Part shown: positions 1-11,334 of the stretch, one piece after another
How positions within the stretch are numbered: position 1 is the first letter of the stretch
How the letters are laid out: every line of letters begins with the position of its first letter
Position numbers and translations under genes: made by a program
Assembly: GCA_963784425.1 (NCBI GenBank)
Contig: CAWARM010000011.1
Coordinates: 310,001 to 374,000 of the forward strand
Origin: SHZL01 sp963784425
GTDB taxonomy: Bacteria; Pseudomonadota; Gammaproteobacteria; Xanthomonadales; SZUA-36
DNA: 64,000 nucleotides
Reading direction: 5' to 3'
The notes under the pieces: model-generated
Database searches by the model: none
What the model was told of the DNA's origin: nothing
The model's input: only the letters and a program-made list of their open reading frames with translations

Positions 1-614
1 TTAACGCCGGTGTCCTCGTCAATGTACAAGATGCGCTGCCAGGTCAGTCCGGCGTCCCTGGAACGATACAGTCCGCGATCGCCGCCAGAACTCCATAGCG
101 GTCCTTGTGCGGCCACGTACACGACAGCGCTGTCTTCCGGGTCAAAGCGGATCATGGAGATGTGCCCGGAATCTTTCAGGCCCATGTTCTGCCAGCTACT
201 GCCCCCATCGAGCGACCGGTAGACTCCATCCCCATAACCAACGCTGCGCTGTGAATTGTTTTCACCGGACCCAACCCACACCGTTTCCGGATTCGCCGGG
301 TCCAGCACAACGGTGCCGGTTGCGTAGGAGCCTTCCCCACTGAATACCTGTTGCCAGGTGATGCCATCGTTAAGCGTTTTCCATACCCCGCCGCTGGCCA
401 TGGCCACGTAGTAAATCTCGGGATGCCTGGGATGGAACGCAAAATCGGCCACGCGGCCGGAGGTCAAAGCCGGCCCAATGGAGCGCAGGGGAATTCCTGC
501 CAGTGGGTGTTCCGCAGCGTTTTCCGGCCCTGCAGCGGAAATGTTCCCGGCCTGCACTGACAAGCCGACGCCACAGGCGCAAATGCAGACAAGGCAGGAA
601 GGGACTTTGAACAT
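1..614 (-). CDS. BNR/VPS10-type beta-propeller protein, N-terminal part
   Basis: The reading frame opens at the ATG complementary to 612-614 and runs off the left edge of the window, so only about 204 N-terminal residues are visible. A hydrophobic, cysteine-rich start suggests an exported protein. The body contains repeated Asp-box signatures of BNR propellers (GGVWKTLNDGITW, DGVYRSLDGGSSW, RGLYRSRDAGLTW) spaced about 50 residues apart, and the family phrase LRSIGPALTSGR. It is a paralogue of the gene at 1467-4714, transcribed away from it. The family is usually annotated as glycosyl hydrolase or sortilin-like, but biochemical function is mostly unproven. Identity as a propeller is secure; substrate is unknown. 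Confidence 0.8.
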   Translation of the reverse strand, partial: MFKVPSCLVCICACGVGLSVQAGNISAAGPENAAEHPLAGIPLRSIGPALTSGRVADFAFHPRHPEIYYVAMASGGVWKTLNDGITWQQVFSGEGSYATGTVVLDPANPETVWVGSGENNSQRSVGYGDGVYRSLDGGSSWQNMGLKDSGHISMIRFDPEDSAVVYVAAQGPLWSSGGDRGLYRSRDAGLTWQRILYIDEDTGV

Positions 615-763
615 GGGGTTCTACAGGGCAGCTCAGAGGGCGATCAGTGTACGCAAAAGTCCTTGCCAACGCATCTCAACCTCGGGCCAACGCACTCCGG
701 GCAAGCACACGCCGGGCTCAGGCTGGCGCCGGCAAATCAATCAACGCTTGGGAAAGCTCGGGT

Positions 764-790
764 TAGCGGGGCGCCTGTGGCGCCCCGCTA
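764..790. terminator. Strong hairpin, probable terminator
   Basis: A 12-bp perfect stem (TAGCGGGGCGCC / GGCGCCCCGCTA) closes a 3-nt loop, 85 bp beyond the stop of the small leftward gene at 876-1298. No U-tract follows on either strand, so it may be a factor-assisted terminator or an mRNA-end stabiliser. Confidence 0.5.
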
Positions 791-875
791 AACGGATATG
801 AGAAGTGGTGTAACTTCAGGCCTGCCACCGGAAGACCGGCCATTGGCAAACAGCCCCGAAGAGCAGCTTCCGGTG

Positions 876-1298
876 TTACTGTTGGGCGTCGCCGCCTTCG
901 GCCGGGGTTGCAAGTCCGTTGCGTTCCTTGTAACTCTTGACCGCTTCATTGAAGTGCCCTGCAACGCGCTCTTCCATGTCCACGGAATAGTTGTAGGAAG
1001 CAACCAATGCCTGCTTGTTGCCAGCGGTAAGCTCCACGCCACTGTCCTCAGCTGCCTTCAGGCAGTCGCGGTAGACCTGCAGAGCCGCCTGGAACTCAGC
1101 TATCTGGGCTTTGGCGGCCAGCAACTGTTCCTTGGTCGCATCCGCCGGAATCGCGTCGGGCGCAGCGGGCAAAACGCACTTCTGCGCGGCTTCCGGCAGA
1201 ACCACGGTGTAATCCTCTTCTTCCGCGGTCTTCTCGGCTTGGGCAAAGGCAGTATTCATGAAAATACCAGCCACTAACAAGATCAGTACTTTTTTCAC
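876..1298 (-). CDS. Small exported protein of unknown function
   Basis: 140 residues. An N-terminal signal peptide (MKKVLILLVAGIFMNTAFAQA, cleavage expected after AFA) is followed by an acidic segment and then an Ala/Glu/Lys-rich, probably helical body from about residue 55 to 130. Two cysteines (in QKCVLP and YRDCLK) could form a disulfide in the periplasm. I do not recognise a family. It sits alone between two opposed BNR propeller genes, with its own -10-like box upstream (1326-1331) and a strong hairpin downstream (764-790), so it is probably a monocistronic unit. Coding quality is good and no alternative start is needed. Confidence 0.65.
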   Translation of the reverse strand: MKKVLILLVAGIFMNTAFAQAEKTAEEEDYTVVLPEAAQKCVLPAAPDAIPADATKEQLLAAKAQIAEFQAALQVYRDCLKAAEDSGVELTAGNKQALVASYNYSVDMEERVAGHFNEAVKSYKERNGLATPAEGGDAQQ

Positions 1299-1325
1299 GA
1301 TGAGACTCCATTAGAACCAGCGGCG

Positions 1326-1331
1326 ATTATA
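1326..1331 (-). promoter_or_regulatory. Consensus -10 box for the small exported protein
   Basis: A perfect TATAAT on the minus strand lies 28 bp upstream of the ATG at 1298. The expected -35 position only weakly resembles TTGACA (TTCCTT). Confidence 0.5.
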
Positions 1332-1466
1332 GCCGAATCACCGCAAGGAAGAAGCCCGCGCAGGCTGAAATTTCGCATTTCTTCCCGGTGCCGGGTCCGC
1401 TTGCCACGGCTGCCTTTCAATCGGTTACCATTAAACCTGGTCCGTGCAACCATCCCAGGAGCAAAC

Positions 1467-4400
1467 ATGCCCAGTCACCAGACCTGGCTTCGCCTTGCCA
1501 ATTCTGTCTTTTTGTTGCTGCTGTCACTCAACCTGAGTGCGGCATTTGATCCGGACCTGTTGCAGGGCCTGTCCGCAAGGTCCATCGGGCCGGCGGCAGT
1601 CAGTGGCCGCATTTCCGCCATCGACGCCCTTCAGTCCGACCCGAATCACATCGTCATCGGTGCTGCAACCGGGGGCGTGTGGATTTCTGCTAACGGAGGC
1701 CTGACCTGGACCCCGGTATTTGACGACCAGCCGGTCGCTTCGATCGGTGCAGTGGCCATTAACCAAAGCAACCCCGACATCATCTGGGTGGGTACGGGAG
1801 AAGGCAACACGCGTAACTCCACGTCCATCGGTGGCGGCTTGTTCAAGTCCATTGATGGGGGACATAACTGGAAACTGGTTGGGCTGGCAAATACCGAGCG
1901 CATCCATCGCATTGCCCTGGACCCCAACAACCCGGATATCGTCTACGTCGCGGCACTGGGTACCTTGTGGGGCGAGAATACCGAGCGCGGCATTTTCAAG
2001 ACCAGCGATGGTGGCGGGACCTGGGAAAAAATTCTCTACGTTGACGAAAACACCGGTGGCACCGACGTCAAGATCGACCCGTTCAATCCCGACAAAATCT
2101 ATGCGGCCATGTGGCAGCATCGCCGCTGGCCCTATTTTTTCAAGTCCGGCGGCCGGGTCCGGCATGTACATATCCTGGGATGGCGGGGCCAGCTGGACGC
2201 GGCAAACCGAAGATGACGGCCTGCCAAAAGGTGAATTCGGGAGAGTCACCATTGCGCCGTCGGCCGCCGAGCCGGGGCGGGTCTATGCGCTGGTGGAGGC
2301 GGAAAAAAGCGCCATGCTGCGTTCCACGGATGGAGGCGTCAGCTGGACCCGGACCAATGAGCAATACGATATAGCCATTCGGCCATTTTACTACAACGAG
2401 GTCGCGGCTGATCCGCAAAACCCTGAACCGGTCTATAACATTGCCTCCGTGCTGAGCGTCTCGATCGATGGGGGCAAGACGTTTGCTACAAATCCTGTGA
2501 TCGCCTGTTGCGAACCATCCAATACCATCCACATTGATAACCATGCCTTCTGGATCAACCCGGACGATCCCCGGCATCTGATTATCGGCAATGATGGCGG
2601 CATCGCCATTTCGCAGGACCGCGGCGAGACCTGGCGCTTCGTTCGCAACCTGCCCTTGTCGCAGTTCTATCACGTGGCAGTGGATAATGATCATCCTTAC
2701 CATGTCTACGGGGGGCTGCAGGACAATGGCTCGTGGCGCGGCCCTGCGGAAGTCTGGGATATTGGCGGTATCCGCAACCTGCATTGGCAGGAAGTGGGTT
2801 TTGGCGACGGCTTTGACACCTTGCCTGACCCGCAAAACTCCCGCTCGGGTTATGTCATGTCCCAGGGCGGCTATCTCTTGCGCTGGAACCTCGACACTGG
2901 TGAGCAGCGGCTGATTCGCCCTGATCCCCGACAATGGAAACGGATCTGCGATTTAACTGGAACGCCGGCCTGGCACAGGACCCGTTTGATCCGGGCACCA
3001 TTTATTACGGCAGCCAGTTCCTGCACAAATCCACCGACCGTGGAAACTCCTGGAACGTCATCAGCCCCGACCTGACGTCCAACGACCCCTCCATGCAGAC
3101 CTTTCGCAAGAGCGGCGGCATCACTCCTGATGTCACCGCTGCCGAAAACTACACCACTATCGTGGCGGTGGCGCCCAGTCCGCTTGAACAAAATACCATC
3201 TGGGTTGGTACGGATGACGGCAGGGTGCATGTCACGCGTGACGGGGGGAAAACCTGGGAACGTATCGACACGAAGGCAAAGGGTGTCAGCGCCGGCGCCT
3301 GGGTGCCCATGATCGCCCCGTCCCCGCATGATGCCGGTACGGCTTTCGTGGTGTTTGACGACCACCGGCGTTCCGATATGAAACCCTATGTCTTCCGGGT
3401 TGAGAATTACGGCAGTTCCTGGAAGAGCATTGTCACTCCCGAGATCTCCGGTTACGCCCTGTCCGTTCTGCAAGACACGCAGGACCCCAACCTGCTGTTC
3501 ATTGGCACAGAATTCGGTTTGTTCCTGTCTGTTGACGCCGGTTCAAGCTGGACCCGCTTCAAGGCCGGACTGCCCACCGTCTCGGTAATGGACATGGCCA
3601 TACAGGCGCGCGAAAACGACCTGGTGCTCGGCACTCATGGCCGCTCCATTTACGTAATCGACGATTACAGTGCCCTGCGCGGACTCAAGCCCGCGGACTT
3701 CGAAAAGCGCCTTGCCATTCTGTCCGCGATGCCGGGCCAACAGTATATTGCGGCGATGCCACCCTCAACCCGCTTTACGGGCTCGGGAGAGTTCCGTGCG
3801 AAAAACGAGCCTTACGGAGTAATGATAACCTTCCTGGCCAGCGGTAAAGACCTGCCGCACCCGGATGATGATGCAGAAAAAGCTCGCAAGGCAGCCCTGC
3901 GTGCCGCGACCGGTGGTGGGGTTGCCACACAATCCACGTCCGCAGAAGCCAAGACCGACACAGAAAAACCTCCCAAGCTGGCTACCGCTTAGAAAGAGAG
4001 TCTAATGGTGTTGCTATCTGCCATTCCACTAACCCGGTTGTCCAGGGCATCAACCGCCTGAACTGGGACCAAAGCCATGATGGCGTGAGGCCGATGCCGG
4101 GGCCCATTCCACCGGAACCGGACGTGGACCTGCCACCCGGAGTTGAAGTCCCGCCAGGTAATTACCAGGTCAGCATCAGCCTGGGCGAAGCAGACAAGAA
4201 AACCACTGAGGACACGGTTGACGTTACAGTTATGGGCGACCCTCGCCTGGCTGTCAGCGCCGGGCAACGCGCGGAGCACTATCAAAGCATGCTGGCCTTG
4301 CAGGAACTGCAAGCTGCCACGGTCAGCGCAGTGGAGTTTATCGTGCACAGCCGCAGCGATCTCGATACGGTAGACCGCCTGATCGCACAACAGACCGATG

Positions 4401-4714
4401 CAGCAAAAAATGCAGGAGAGGATGATCCACGCCTGGAGAAACTCACTGAGCAGTCCGCCAAGCTACGCAAGAGCCTGGATGCGCTGGAAGCCAGGTTTCG
4501 CGTTGCCCCGGAACGCAGGGGGTCGGTCTACGCCGATGACCGGGTGGACAGCCGGATCGGCCTGGCACAGACCTATGTTGGCAGCTCACCGGGCGCCGAA
4601 TCCCCCGCTGCCAGTGCGTACCTGAAGCTGGCGGAGCAAAGCCTGGCCAGCGCGCAGGAGGAAATGAGTAGTTTCTGGCGGCAGGCGAGCTCGCTGCTTT
4701 CCGCAGCGCCGTGA
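1467..4714 (+). CDS. BNR/VPS10-type beta-propeller protein, frameshifted in three places
   Basis: Read through its frameshifts this encodes about 1080 residues, normal for the large exported sortilin-like family. The ATG at 1467 has AGGA nine bases upstream and a signal peptide ending near SLNLSAAF. Asp-box repeats (GGLFKSIDGGHNW, GIFKTSDGGGTW, GMYISWDGGASW, GRVHVTRDGGKTW) cover the first 750 residues. A C-terminal section follows with the family phrase INRLNWDQSHDGVRPMPGP and a helical end. The frame moves by +1 near 2143-2165, by -1 in a CCCC run near 2930 and by -1 near 3990. The protein sequence is conserved on both sides of every break, so sequencing error is more likely than decay. It faces the paralogue at 1-614 across a small gene. 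Substrate unknown. Confidence 0.75.
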
Positions 4715-4751
4715 ACGCGGCCGGACTCAGCTTGCTTGCACCCGCAACGCC

Positions 4752-6505
4752 TTGACTGCGGCCTGGAAATTGCCTTGGGGCATAATCGAGGATGTGGCAC
4801 GCACCATTCTGGACGGTTTCAACCGGCACTATGAATTGTTCCGCCAATTCAGCTCCCGGGCGCGGGTGCATTTCGAGCAGACGGACTGGAAGAGCGTCCG
4901 CGAGGACCAGGCGGAGCGCATCCGGGGATATGACCGGCGTGTAGGCGAAACCGTAGAAAAACTGCTGAACGCGTTTCCAACCGCCAGCAGTAACGACCGC
5001 ATGTGGCCAACCATAAAGCTGCAGTACATCACCCTGTTGCTGGACCACCGCCAGCCGGAGTGCGCAGAAACATTTTACAACTCGGTCGCCTGCCGCGTAT
5101 TGCACCGCCGCTACTATCGCAACGACTACATTTTCTGGCGTCCCACGATCAACACAGAACATCTCGAGGGCAGCGGAAAAACCTACCGTTCCTACTACCC
5201 GGAGGTCGATGGGCTGCGCCGCAGCCTGCTGGGAATGCTCGCGGATTTTGGTCTCCAGAACCGCTTTGAAAACCTGCGGCGGGACGTGCGCAACCTGGAG
5301 CAGGCGCTCATCGCACAGCGCGGCCGCAACTGGAAAGCGCAACCGAACCTGCAGCTACAGGCGCTGGCCTCGGTGTTCTATCGCAACAAGGCTGCCTACA
5401 TCGTTGGCCGGCAGGTCAATGGCAACGAGGTATTGCCACTCATTATTCCCCTCTTAAAAAATGAGCAAGGCATGATCTTCGTGGATGCCCTGCTGATGAA
5501 AGCGATGGATGTGTCGGTACTGTTCAGTTTCTCCCGCGCGTATTTCATGGTGGACATGGAAATTCCTCCGCCTACGTGTCCTTCCTGCGGTCCATCATGC
5601 CGGCCAAGTCACTGGTTGACCTGTACGCCATGCTGGGCCTGCAGAAGCACGCCAAGACCTTGTTCTACCGTGAATTGCACCACCACCTTGCGCACTCGCG
5701 CGACAACTTCATCATTGCGCCAGGCATCAAGGGCACCGTCATGCTGGTCTTCACCCTGCCCTCCTTCCCGTTTGTGTTCAAACTCATACGGGACCGTTTC
5801 GATCCGCCGAAGAAAATGACCCGCAGCCAGGTGCGTGAAAAGTACCTGCTGGTCAAGTTTCATGACCGGGTGGGACGCCTGGCTGACACGCTGGAGTACT
5901 CCAATGTGGCCATTCCGCTGGACCGGATTGATAACCAGCTGATGGATGAACTGCAAAAACTGGCCAGTTCGTCCATAGAGCGGGATGGAGCCCATCTCGT
6001 GATCAAGCATGTTTACATTGAGCGGCGCATGACTCCGCTGAATGAGTATCTCGCCCAGGCCAGGGAGAAACAGCGGCGCAGGGCCATCGATGATTACGGC
6101 AACGCCATTCGTGACCTGGCAGGTGCCAACATTTTTCCTGGCGACATGATGCACAAGAATTTTGGAGTCACCCGTCACCGCCGCGTGGTGTTCTACGACT
6201 ATGACGAAATCGTCTACATGACGGAATGCAATTTCCGCAAGATTCCTCCCGCCAGTGAAATGCAGGACGAAATGTCCACCGAACCATGGTATTCGATACA
6301 GGAAAACGACGTCTTTCCCGAAACGTTTGGCGCTTTTTTCTTTCCTGACCCGCAAGCCCGCCAGTTGTTTTACCGCAAGCACCGCGAGCTGGTCACAGCC
6401 GAGTACTGGATAAAAACCCGTCAGACCATTATTGAAGGGGGCCAGCAGGATGTTTTTCCGTACCCGGAAAAGCGCAGATTCGGGAACCGGACCCGCAGCG
6501 GTTGA
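4752..6505 (+). CDS. aceK: Isocitrate dehydrogenase kinase/phosphatase, one frameshift
   Basis: AceK phosphorylates and dephosphorylates isocitrate dehydrogenase, switching carbon between the TCA cycle and the glyoxylate bypass. The reconstructed protein is about 584 residues, as expected. The N-terminal regulatory half contains family phrases such as FNRHYELFRQFSSRARVHFE. The kinase-like half has the ATP-binding stretch GIKGTVMLVFTLPSFPFVFK and the DYDE metal/catalytic region (VVFYDYDEIVYMTECNFR). One base is missing near 5565: adding a C restores MEIPSAYVSFLRS across the join. The start is uncertain, TTG at 4752 or GTG at 4794, and neither has a strong ribosome site. aceA and aceB are not in the window, which is unusual because aceK often sits next to them. 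Confidence 0.9.
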
Positions 6506-6550
6506 AGCAGTCGCGAGCGTCCCGCCTGCCATGGCCGGGTAAACGCGCTC

Positions 6551-7449
6551 TCAGGCGGCCATCCAGTCCACTACTGCCTGCGCCCAGCGCTCCCCATCTT
6601 CCTCCTGGATAAAATGGTGGCCCTTCAAGGTGCAGTGGGGCTGGCCCTGGGTTCCGGGGACCAATTTCAGGAAAGGCTGGTCGGCGCCCTGCGTAATCGG
6701 GTCGCTGTCTGAATAGCACAACAACACCGGCTTATGCCACAGCATCAATTGCTTCCATGCTCTGCGATTGTCTTCCGACGCGGGATCATCGGGGCGAGCA
6801 GGCACCAGCAAGGGAAACTGTCGCGCTCCCGCTTTGTAGGAATCGCCCGGAAAGGAGCACGATAGGCATTAGCTACAGCCTCACTCAGGTTGCCACGCCC
6901 AAACAGGTTAACGATAAACCCCGTGTCGAACTCAGGGTCGCTTTGGCTGAACGCCTTCCAGCGCTCAAACGCTGCGCCCATGCTTTGATCGCCGGTGGGC
7001 AGCCCCGTATTGGAAAGAGAGAAGCCCGCAAACTGTGTGGGGTTTTCCGCCAACATTCGCAGGCCAATCAATCCACCCCAGTCCTGCCCCAGCAGCGTAA
7101 CCTGTTCCACCCGCATGGCCGAGAGCCATTGCGCCATCCATTGGACGTGCTTTTTGTAGGTGTAGTCAGCGCGGCTTGCGGGTTTGTCCGAGCGGCCAAA
7201 ACCTACAAGGTCAGGGGCGAGTACGCGCAATCCCGCAGAGCTAAACACCGGGATCATCTTGCGATAGAGGTAACACCATGTGGGTTCGCCGTGCAGGCAC
7301 AGGATAACCCGTCCGTCGCGCGGGCCTTCATCCAGGTAGTGGATGCGCAAGCGGCCAAGATCAGGGTCAGTGATTTCACAGTACTGCGGCTGAAACGGAA
7401 AGTCCTGCAGGTTTTCAAAGCGTTCATCGGGAGTGCGCAGTACTGACAT
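6551..7449 (-). CDS. Haloalkane dehalogenase-like alpha/beta hydrolase, one frameshift
   Basis: About 299 residues when one missing base near 6849 is restored (giving RAPFPGDSYKAGARQFP). The oxyanion region HGEPTW is at 53-58 and the nucleophile in GQDWGG is Asp123, followed by Trp124. The late acid lies in YSDSDPIT and the catalytic His in KGHHFIQ. Asp nucleophile plus adjacent Trp and HGEPTW are the hallmarks of haloalkane dehalogenase subfamily I, which hydrolyse carbon-halogen bonds to alcohols. Related epoxide hydrolases share the fold, so the natural substrate is not certain. It starts one base after the msrQ stop and is probably the third gene of an msrP-msrQ-dehalogenase transcript. 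Confidence 0.8.
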
Positions 7450-8124
7450 TCATGCGGCTCGCTTATCCAGAGAGGGCGGGTGGGTCATAGCCGATGGCTG
7501 CATTGGCTCCTGCCGGGGTGCGCTGCGTTTTTTCTTGCGCCATGCGCTGAGCAGGCGATACCCCAACAGCAGGGCAAGAATGCCGGCATAGAGCAGTGGC
7601 TCGGAAATATCCTTTTTTACCTGCCAATAGAAATGCCAGACACCCAGCACGGCAATCACATAGACCAGGCGATGCAGTTGCAGCCAGCGACGTCCGAGGC
7701 GCCGCATCATGGCGGCCGTTGATGTGAGCGCAAGCGGAATCAACAAGGTCAGGCCGGTAATTCCCAGCGTGATGTAGGGCCGCTTGACGATGTCTTCCCC
7801 AATGGCGGCGAAATCAAACCTTTGGTCCAGGCCGGAATAGACCAGGAAATGCAGGCAAATGTAAAAAAAGGCAAACAGGCCGAACATGCGACGAAACCGG
7901 ACCAGCCAGTTCTGGCCGGTAAGCATTCTTAAGGGAGTGACGCTGAGGGTGACCAGCAAGAAAATAAGTCCCCAAAGCCCGCAGCGATGTATCAATTGCT
8001 CTATGGGATTTGCGCCCAGGCCCAGGCCTGCAATGCCAAAGGCCTCCAGCACCAACTTGCACAAGGGTAGCAGGCAGGCCAGGAACACCGGTATTTTAAG
8101 CAGTCGAACAGTTCGTTGATTCAT
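7450..8124 (-). CDS. msrQ: Heme-binding membrane subunit of methionine sulfoxide reductase
   Basis: 224 residues with about six hydrophobic segments, matching MsrQ (YedZ). This inner-membrane b-type cytochrome passes quinone-derived electrons to the periplasmic MsrP. Family phrases are visible: the PIEQLIHRCGLWGL start of the ferric-reductase-like domain, VTLSVTPLR, RRMFGLFAFFYICLHFLVY with a heme-ligand His, and RRWLQLHRLVYVIAVLGVWHFYW with further His residues. A basic, Pro-rich cytoplasmic tail (RKKKRSAPR) follows. It lies 35 bp downstream of msrP on the same strand, the normal operon order. Confidence 0.92.
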   Translation of the reverse strand: MNQRTVRLLKIPVFLACLLPLCKLVLEAFGIAGLGLGANPIEQLIHRCGLWGLIFLLVTLSVTPLRMLTGQNWLVRFRRMFGLFAFFYICLHFLVYSGLDQRFDFAAIGEDIVKRPYITLGITGLTLLIPLALTSTAAMMRRLGRRWLQLHRLVYVIAVLGVWHFYWQVKKDISEPLLYAGILALLLGYRLLSAWRKKKRSAPRQEPMQPSAMTHPPSLDKRAA

Positions 8125-8159
8125 GGCCGCATTGACAAGGCTGGAGGCACAACAATCAC

Positions 8160-9107
8160 TCAGAAGTGCGTGCGCAAATTCAGGCCAGTGTACAAGGAGG
8201 CAACTTCGTCCCCATAGCCGTTGAACATCAGCGTAGCCTGCTTCTCGGCAAACAGTCCGCCGCCAATGCGGCGCTCTTTTGCCTGGCTCCAGCGCGGGTG
8301 GTCGACCTCCGGATTCACATTGGCATAAAAACCATATTCACCCGGTGCAGACAATTCCCAGCTGGTTTTGGGCTGGCTTTCGGTAAATTCAATTTCAACT
8401 ATGGACTTGATACTCTTGAACCCGTATTTCCATGGCACCACCAGCCGCAAGGGTGCGCCGTTCTGATTGGGCAGTGTCTTGCCGTAAAGTCCCACGACCA
8501 GCAAAGCTAATGGATTCATAGCCTCCGCTATGGTCAACCCTTCAACGTAAGGCCAATCCAGCACGCCGCGGCGTTGCCCGGGCATTTGACTGGGATCGTA
8601 CAGGGTTTTGAAGCGGACGAATTTGGCATTGGCATTCGGCTCGAATCTCTTCGCCAGGTCCGCCAGTGGAAAACCCACCCACGGAATGACCATGGACCAG
8701 GCTTCTACGCAGCGATGCCGGTAGACGCGGTCTTCCAGCGCGTGTGGGCGGATGATGTCTTCAAAGGTATAGGTTCCGGGTTTGCCGCACTCGCCCGACA
8801 CTTTGACCGACCAGGGCGTGGTGACAAAATCCCTGGCATATTCATACGGGTCTTCCTTGCTGGTGCCGAACTCATAAAAATTGTTGTAGGTGGTGATTTC
8901 CTCCCAGGAGTTGGGCGCCTCAGGGGTACTGAACGGCCCTTTCACGGTCTTGAGCGTGAGCTCGCTTGCAGCGTTGACACGCCCCGTGCGCGCGGTGAGC
9001 GCTGCCCCGGCAAGCGCCATTCCCGCAGTTTGCAGAAACCGGCGCCGATCCAGGTAATTGGACTCGCTGGTGATTTCAGAAGGCCTGATGCTATTACGCA
9101 TTGTCAT
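8160..9107 (-). CDS. msrP: Periplasmic methionine sulfoxide reductase, molybdopterin subunit
   Basis: 315 residues. MsrP (YedY) is a molybdopterin enzyme that repairs oxidised methionines in envelope proteins. The N terminus has a twin-arginine signal (DRRRFLQTAGMALAGAALTA) for folded export with cofactor. Cys133 in YRHRCVEAWSMVIPW is the expected molybdenum ligand, and the family region PWVGFPLADLAKR follows. The C-terminal RWSQAKERRIG segment and the NGYGDEVASLY ending are typical. msrQ follows on the same strand. The 91 bp upstream, before the convergent edge of the M3 peptidase, should hold the promoter, but I see no confident -35/-10 pair. Confidence 0.93.
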   Translation of the reverse strand: MTMRNSIRPSEITSESNYLDRRRFLQTAGMALAGAALTARTGRVNAASELTLKTVKGPFSTPEAPNSWEEITTYNNFYEFGTSKEDPYEYARDFVTTPWSVKVSGECGKPGTYTFEDIIRPHALEDRVYRHRCVEAWSMVIPWVGFPLADLAKRFEPNANAKFVRFKTLYDPSQMPGQRRGVLDWPYVEGLTIAEAMNPLALLVVGLYGKTLPNQNGAPLRLVVPWKYGFKSIKSIVEIEFTESQPKTSWELSAPGEYGFYANVNPEVDHPRWSQAKERRIGGGLFAEKQATLMFNGYGDEVASLYTGLNLRTHF

Positions 9108-9198
9108 GGTTCAGTGTCCCGGCAGCGGAATTCGACCAATAGACCAGATATAGGCTCCCCCCATTACAACAATTATCATCATGTGTAAGCGCCGCTGG

Positions 9199-11288
9199 TT
9201 ATTGCGCATCAGTAGCCGGCTGCCCGCCGGCACTGAGGCGATCCGCGTAGGATTTGAAACTGATGTCCCGCCCCAGGAAATCGTGCACCAGTTCCGCTGC
9301 GGGTTTGGCCCCGCCCTGACCGAGCACCCGGTCGCGATACTCACCGGCGGTTTCCACATTGCGCAAGCCTTCCTGCTTGAAGCGCGTGAACATATCCGCG
9401 GCAATGGCCAGCGACCACTGGTAGGTATAATAAATCGCCGAGTAGCCGTTGAGATGCCCAAACGCTGCATAGAAATGGCCATCTTCCAGTGGTTCAAACA
9501 GGGTATATTCGCGGCTCATGCCGTCGGTAAACGCCTTGATGTCGAGCCCCTGCGGGTCCTGGTTATACAAGCCCATTGACATGGCCGCCAGTGACAACTG
9601 CCGGCGGGTATCGAGGCCCAAACTGAAATCACGTGCTGCCACCATGCGGTCCAGCAGGGCCTTGGGAATAGGTTCGCCGGCCGCGTTCCTGGCAAACTGC
9701 GAAAGCGTGTCGTAATCCCAAACCCACTCCTCCAGCATTTGTGAAGGCGCTTCCACGAAGTCCCATTCCGTGCTGATGCCGGCAACATCAGCCCAGTGAT
9801 GCCCGCCCGAAAACAGGGTGTGCATCAGGTGGCCGAATTCATGCAGAAAAGTTTCGACGTCGCCGTGCTCCATTAACCCGTCGCCACTGGGGAAATTGCA
9901 AACCAGTGCCGCCAGGGGCGTTTGCACTCCGGAGATGCCGTTGCGCAGGGGAAACTGCGCCGCATGCTGGTACTTGTTCGGCCGGGGGTGCATATCGAGA
10001 AAGAAATTGCCGAGCAGTTGATCACCATCCCACAACTCATAGGCCTCAACGGATTCGTCCCAGGTGTAGGTCTGCCATGGCTTGATCTGCACATTGAACA
10101 GGTCCTGCACCAGCATGAATATGCCGTCGCGGGTATGGTTGTAACTGAAGTATTGACGAACCTCTTTGGCATCGACCTGGTAATCCTCGGCTTTCACTTT
10201 CTCTTCCAGGTAACCGGCCTGCCAGGACTCAACTTTGCTTGCCTCCGGCTTGTCCTGCTGCAATCGCGCCAGCAACATGGCGTACTCCCGGTCCTGGGAT
10301 TCGGCCGTGTAGCCTTTTAATTCCTCAAGGAAACTTTCCACCCGTTGTGGCGAGCCGACCATCTTGTCGGCGGTAACCCACTGGGCGTAATTTTCAAAAC
10401 CCAGCAACCGGGCCAGTTCAAAGCGCAGTGCCAGCAACTTTTCCAGCACGGCCTGGTTTTGCGGGTAAGCCAGGTTGTTCCTGAGCAGGGAGAGTTGGTG
10501 GCGAAGTTCATCACTTTTCGCATAGTTCATGAATGGGAACAGATCGGGGTACTGCGTCGAGATGCGAATCTTGCCGTCCTCACCGGGCGGGTGTGCATCG
10601 ATGTAGTCCTGGGGCAGCCCGGCGAGTTGGTCCGCCGAGTCCAGTTCCAGATACAAAACGGAGTCGCGAATGTTGTTATCGAATTCCTGCCCCACCACCG
10701 TGAGCTCTTCGTTCAAGGCCTTGATACGCGCCCGCGTGGCGTCATCCTTGTCTACGCCGGAAAGATGGAAAGCCTTTAATTGTTTTTCCACGAAACGTTG
10801 CGTGTCTGCATCCGCAGTCGCCAACTGAACCTGGCTTACCCGTTCATACAGGGGCCGGGAAAAGGAATAATCAGAAAACACACTGGTCAGTGACTGGCTG
10901 CAATCGTCCGCCGCTTTTCTAACCCCCTCGTCCGGGCTGACTCCTGCCAGCGAGCCCGCGGTAAAAGCCATGTTCGTGGCGCTCACGATCACGGCATTGT
11001 AGGGCTCGAGGTAATTTTCAACCGTTGGAATACCTGTGAATCCCTCCAGCAAGCCCAGCCATTCTTTCAGGTTGGCAACCTCGATGCACAGGCAGCAGCC
11101 ATTGCTTCGCCGGTTTGCAATTCGGAGAGTTCAGGTATGCGATAAACCGCAATCAGCTCACTTGCTGCCTTGGGTTCAGCCTGCCCGGGCGATTCGACCT
11201 GCGGACTTGTAGCTGCTTCCTGCTGACGTTCGCAGGCGGTCAATAAGATGACCACCAGAAAAACCAGGGAAATCCGGATTGTGCTCAT
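9199..11288 (-). CDS. M3-family zinc metallopeptidase lipoprotein, one frameshift
   Basis: About 696 residues after one missing base near 11090 is restored, giving LCIEVANLKEWLGLLEGF across the join. The N terminus is a lipoprotein signal (VFLVVILLTAC), so the enzyme is probably membrane-anchored in the periplasm, unlike the cytoplasmic oligopeptidase A. The zinc site FLHEFGHLMHTLF (HExxH) is in the C-terminal catalytic domain, followed by the distal Glu region (GISTEWDFVEAPSQMLEEW) and the substrate-binding FGHLNGYSAIYYTYQW. These place it in the thimet oligopeptidase/Dcp family, which cleaves short peptides. It is followed by an intergenic gap before msrP. Confidence 0.88.
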
Positions 11289-11334
11289 GGTTGGAATCTC
11301 TGCTGTTGAGTATTAGCTCAAGAAATTCGGGTCT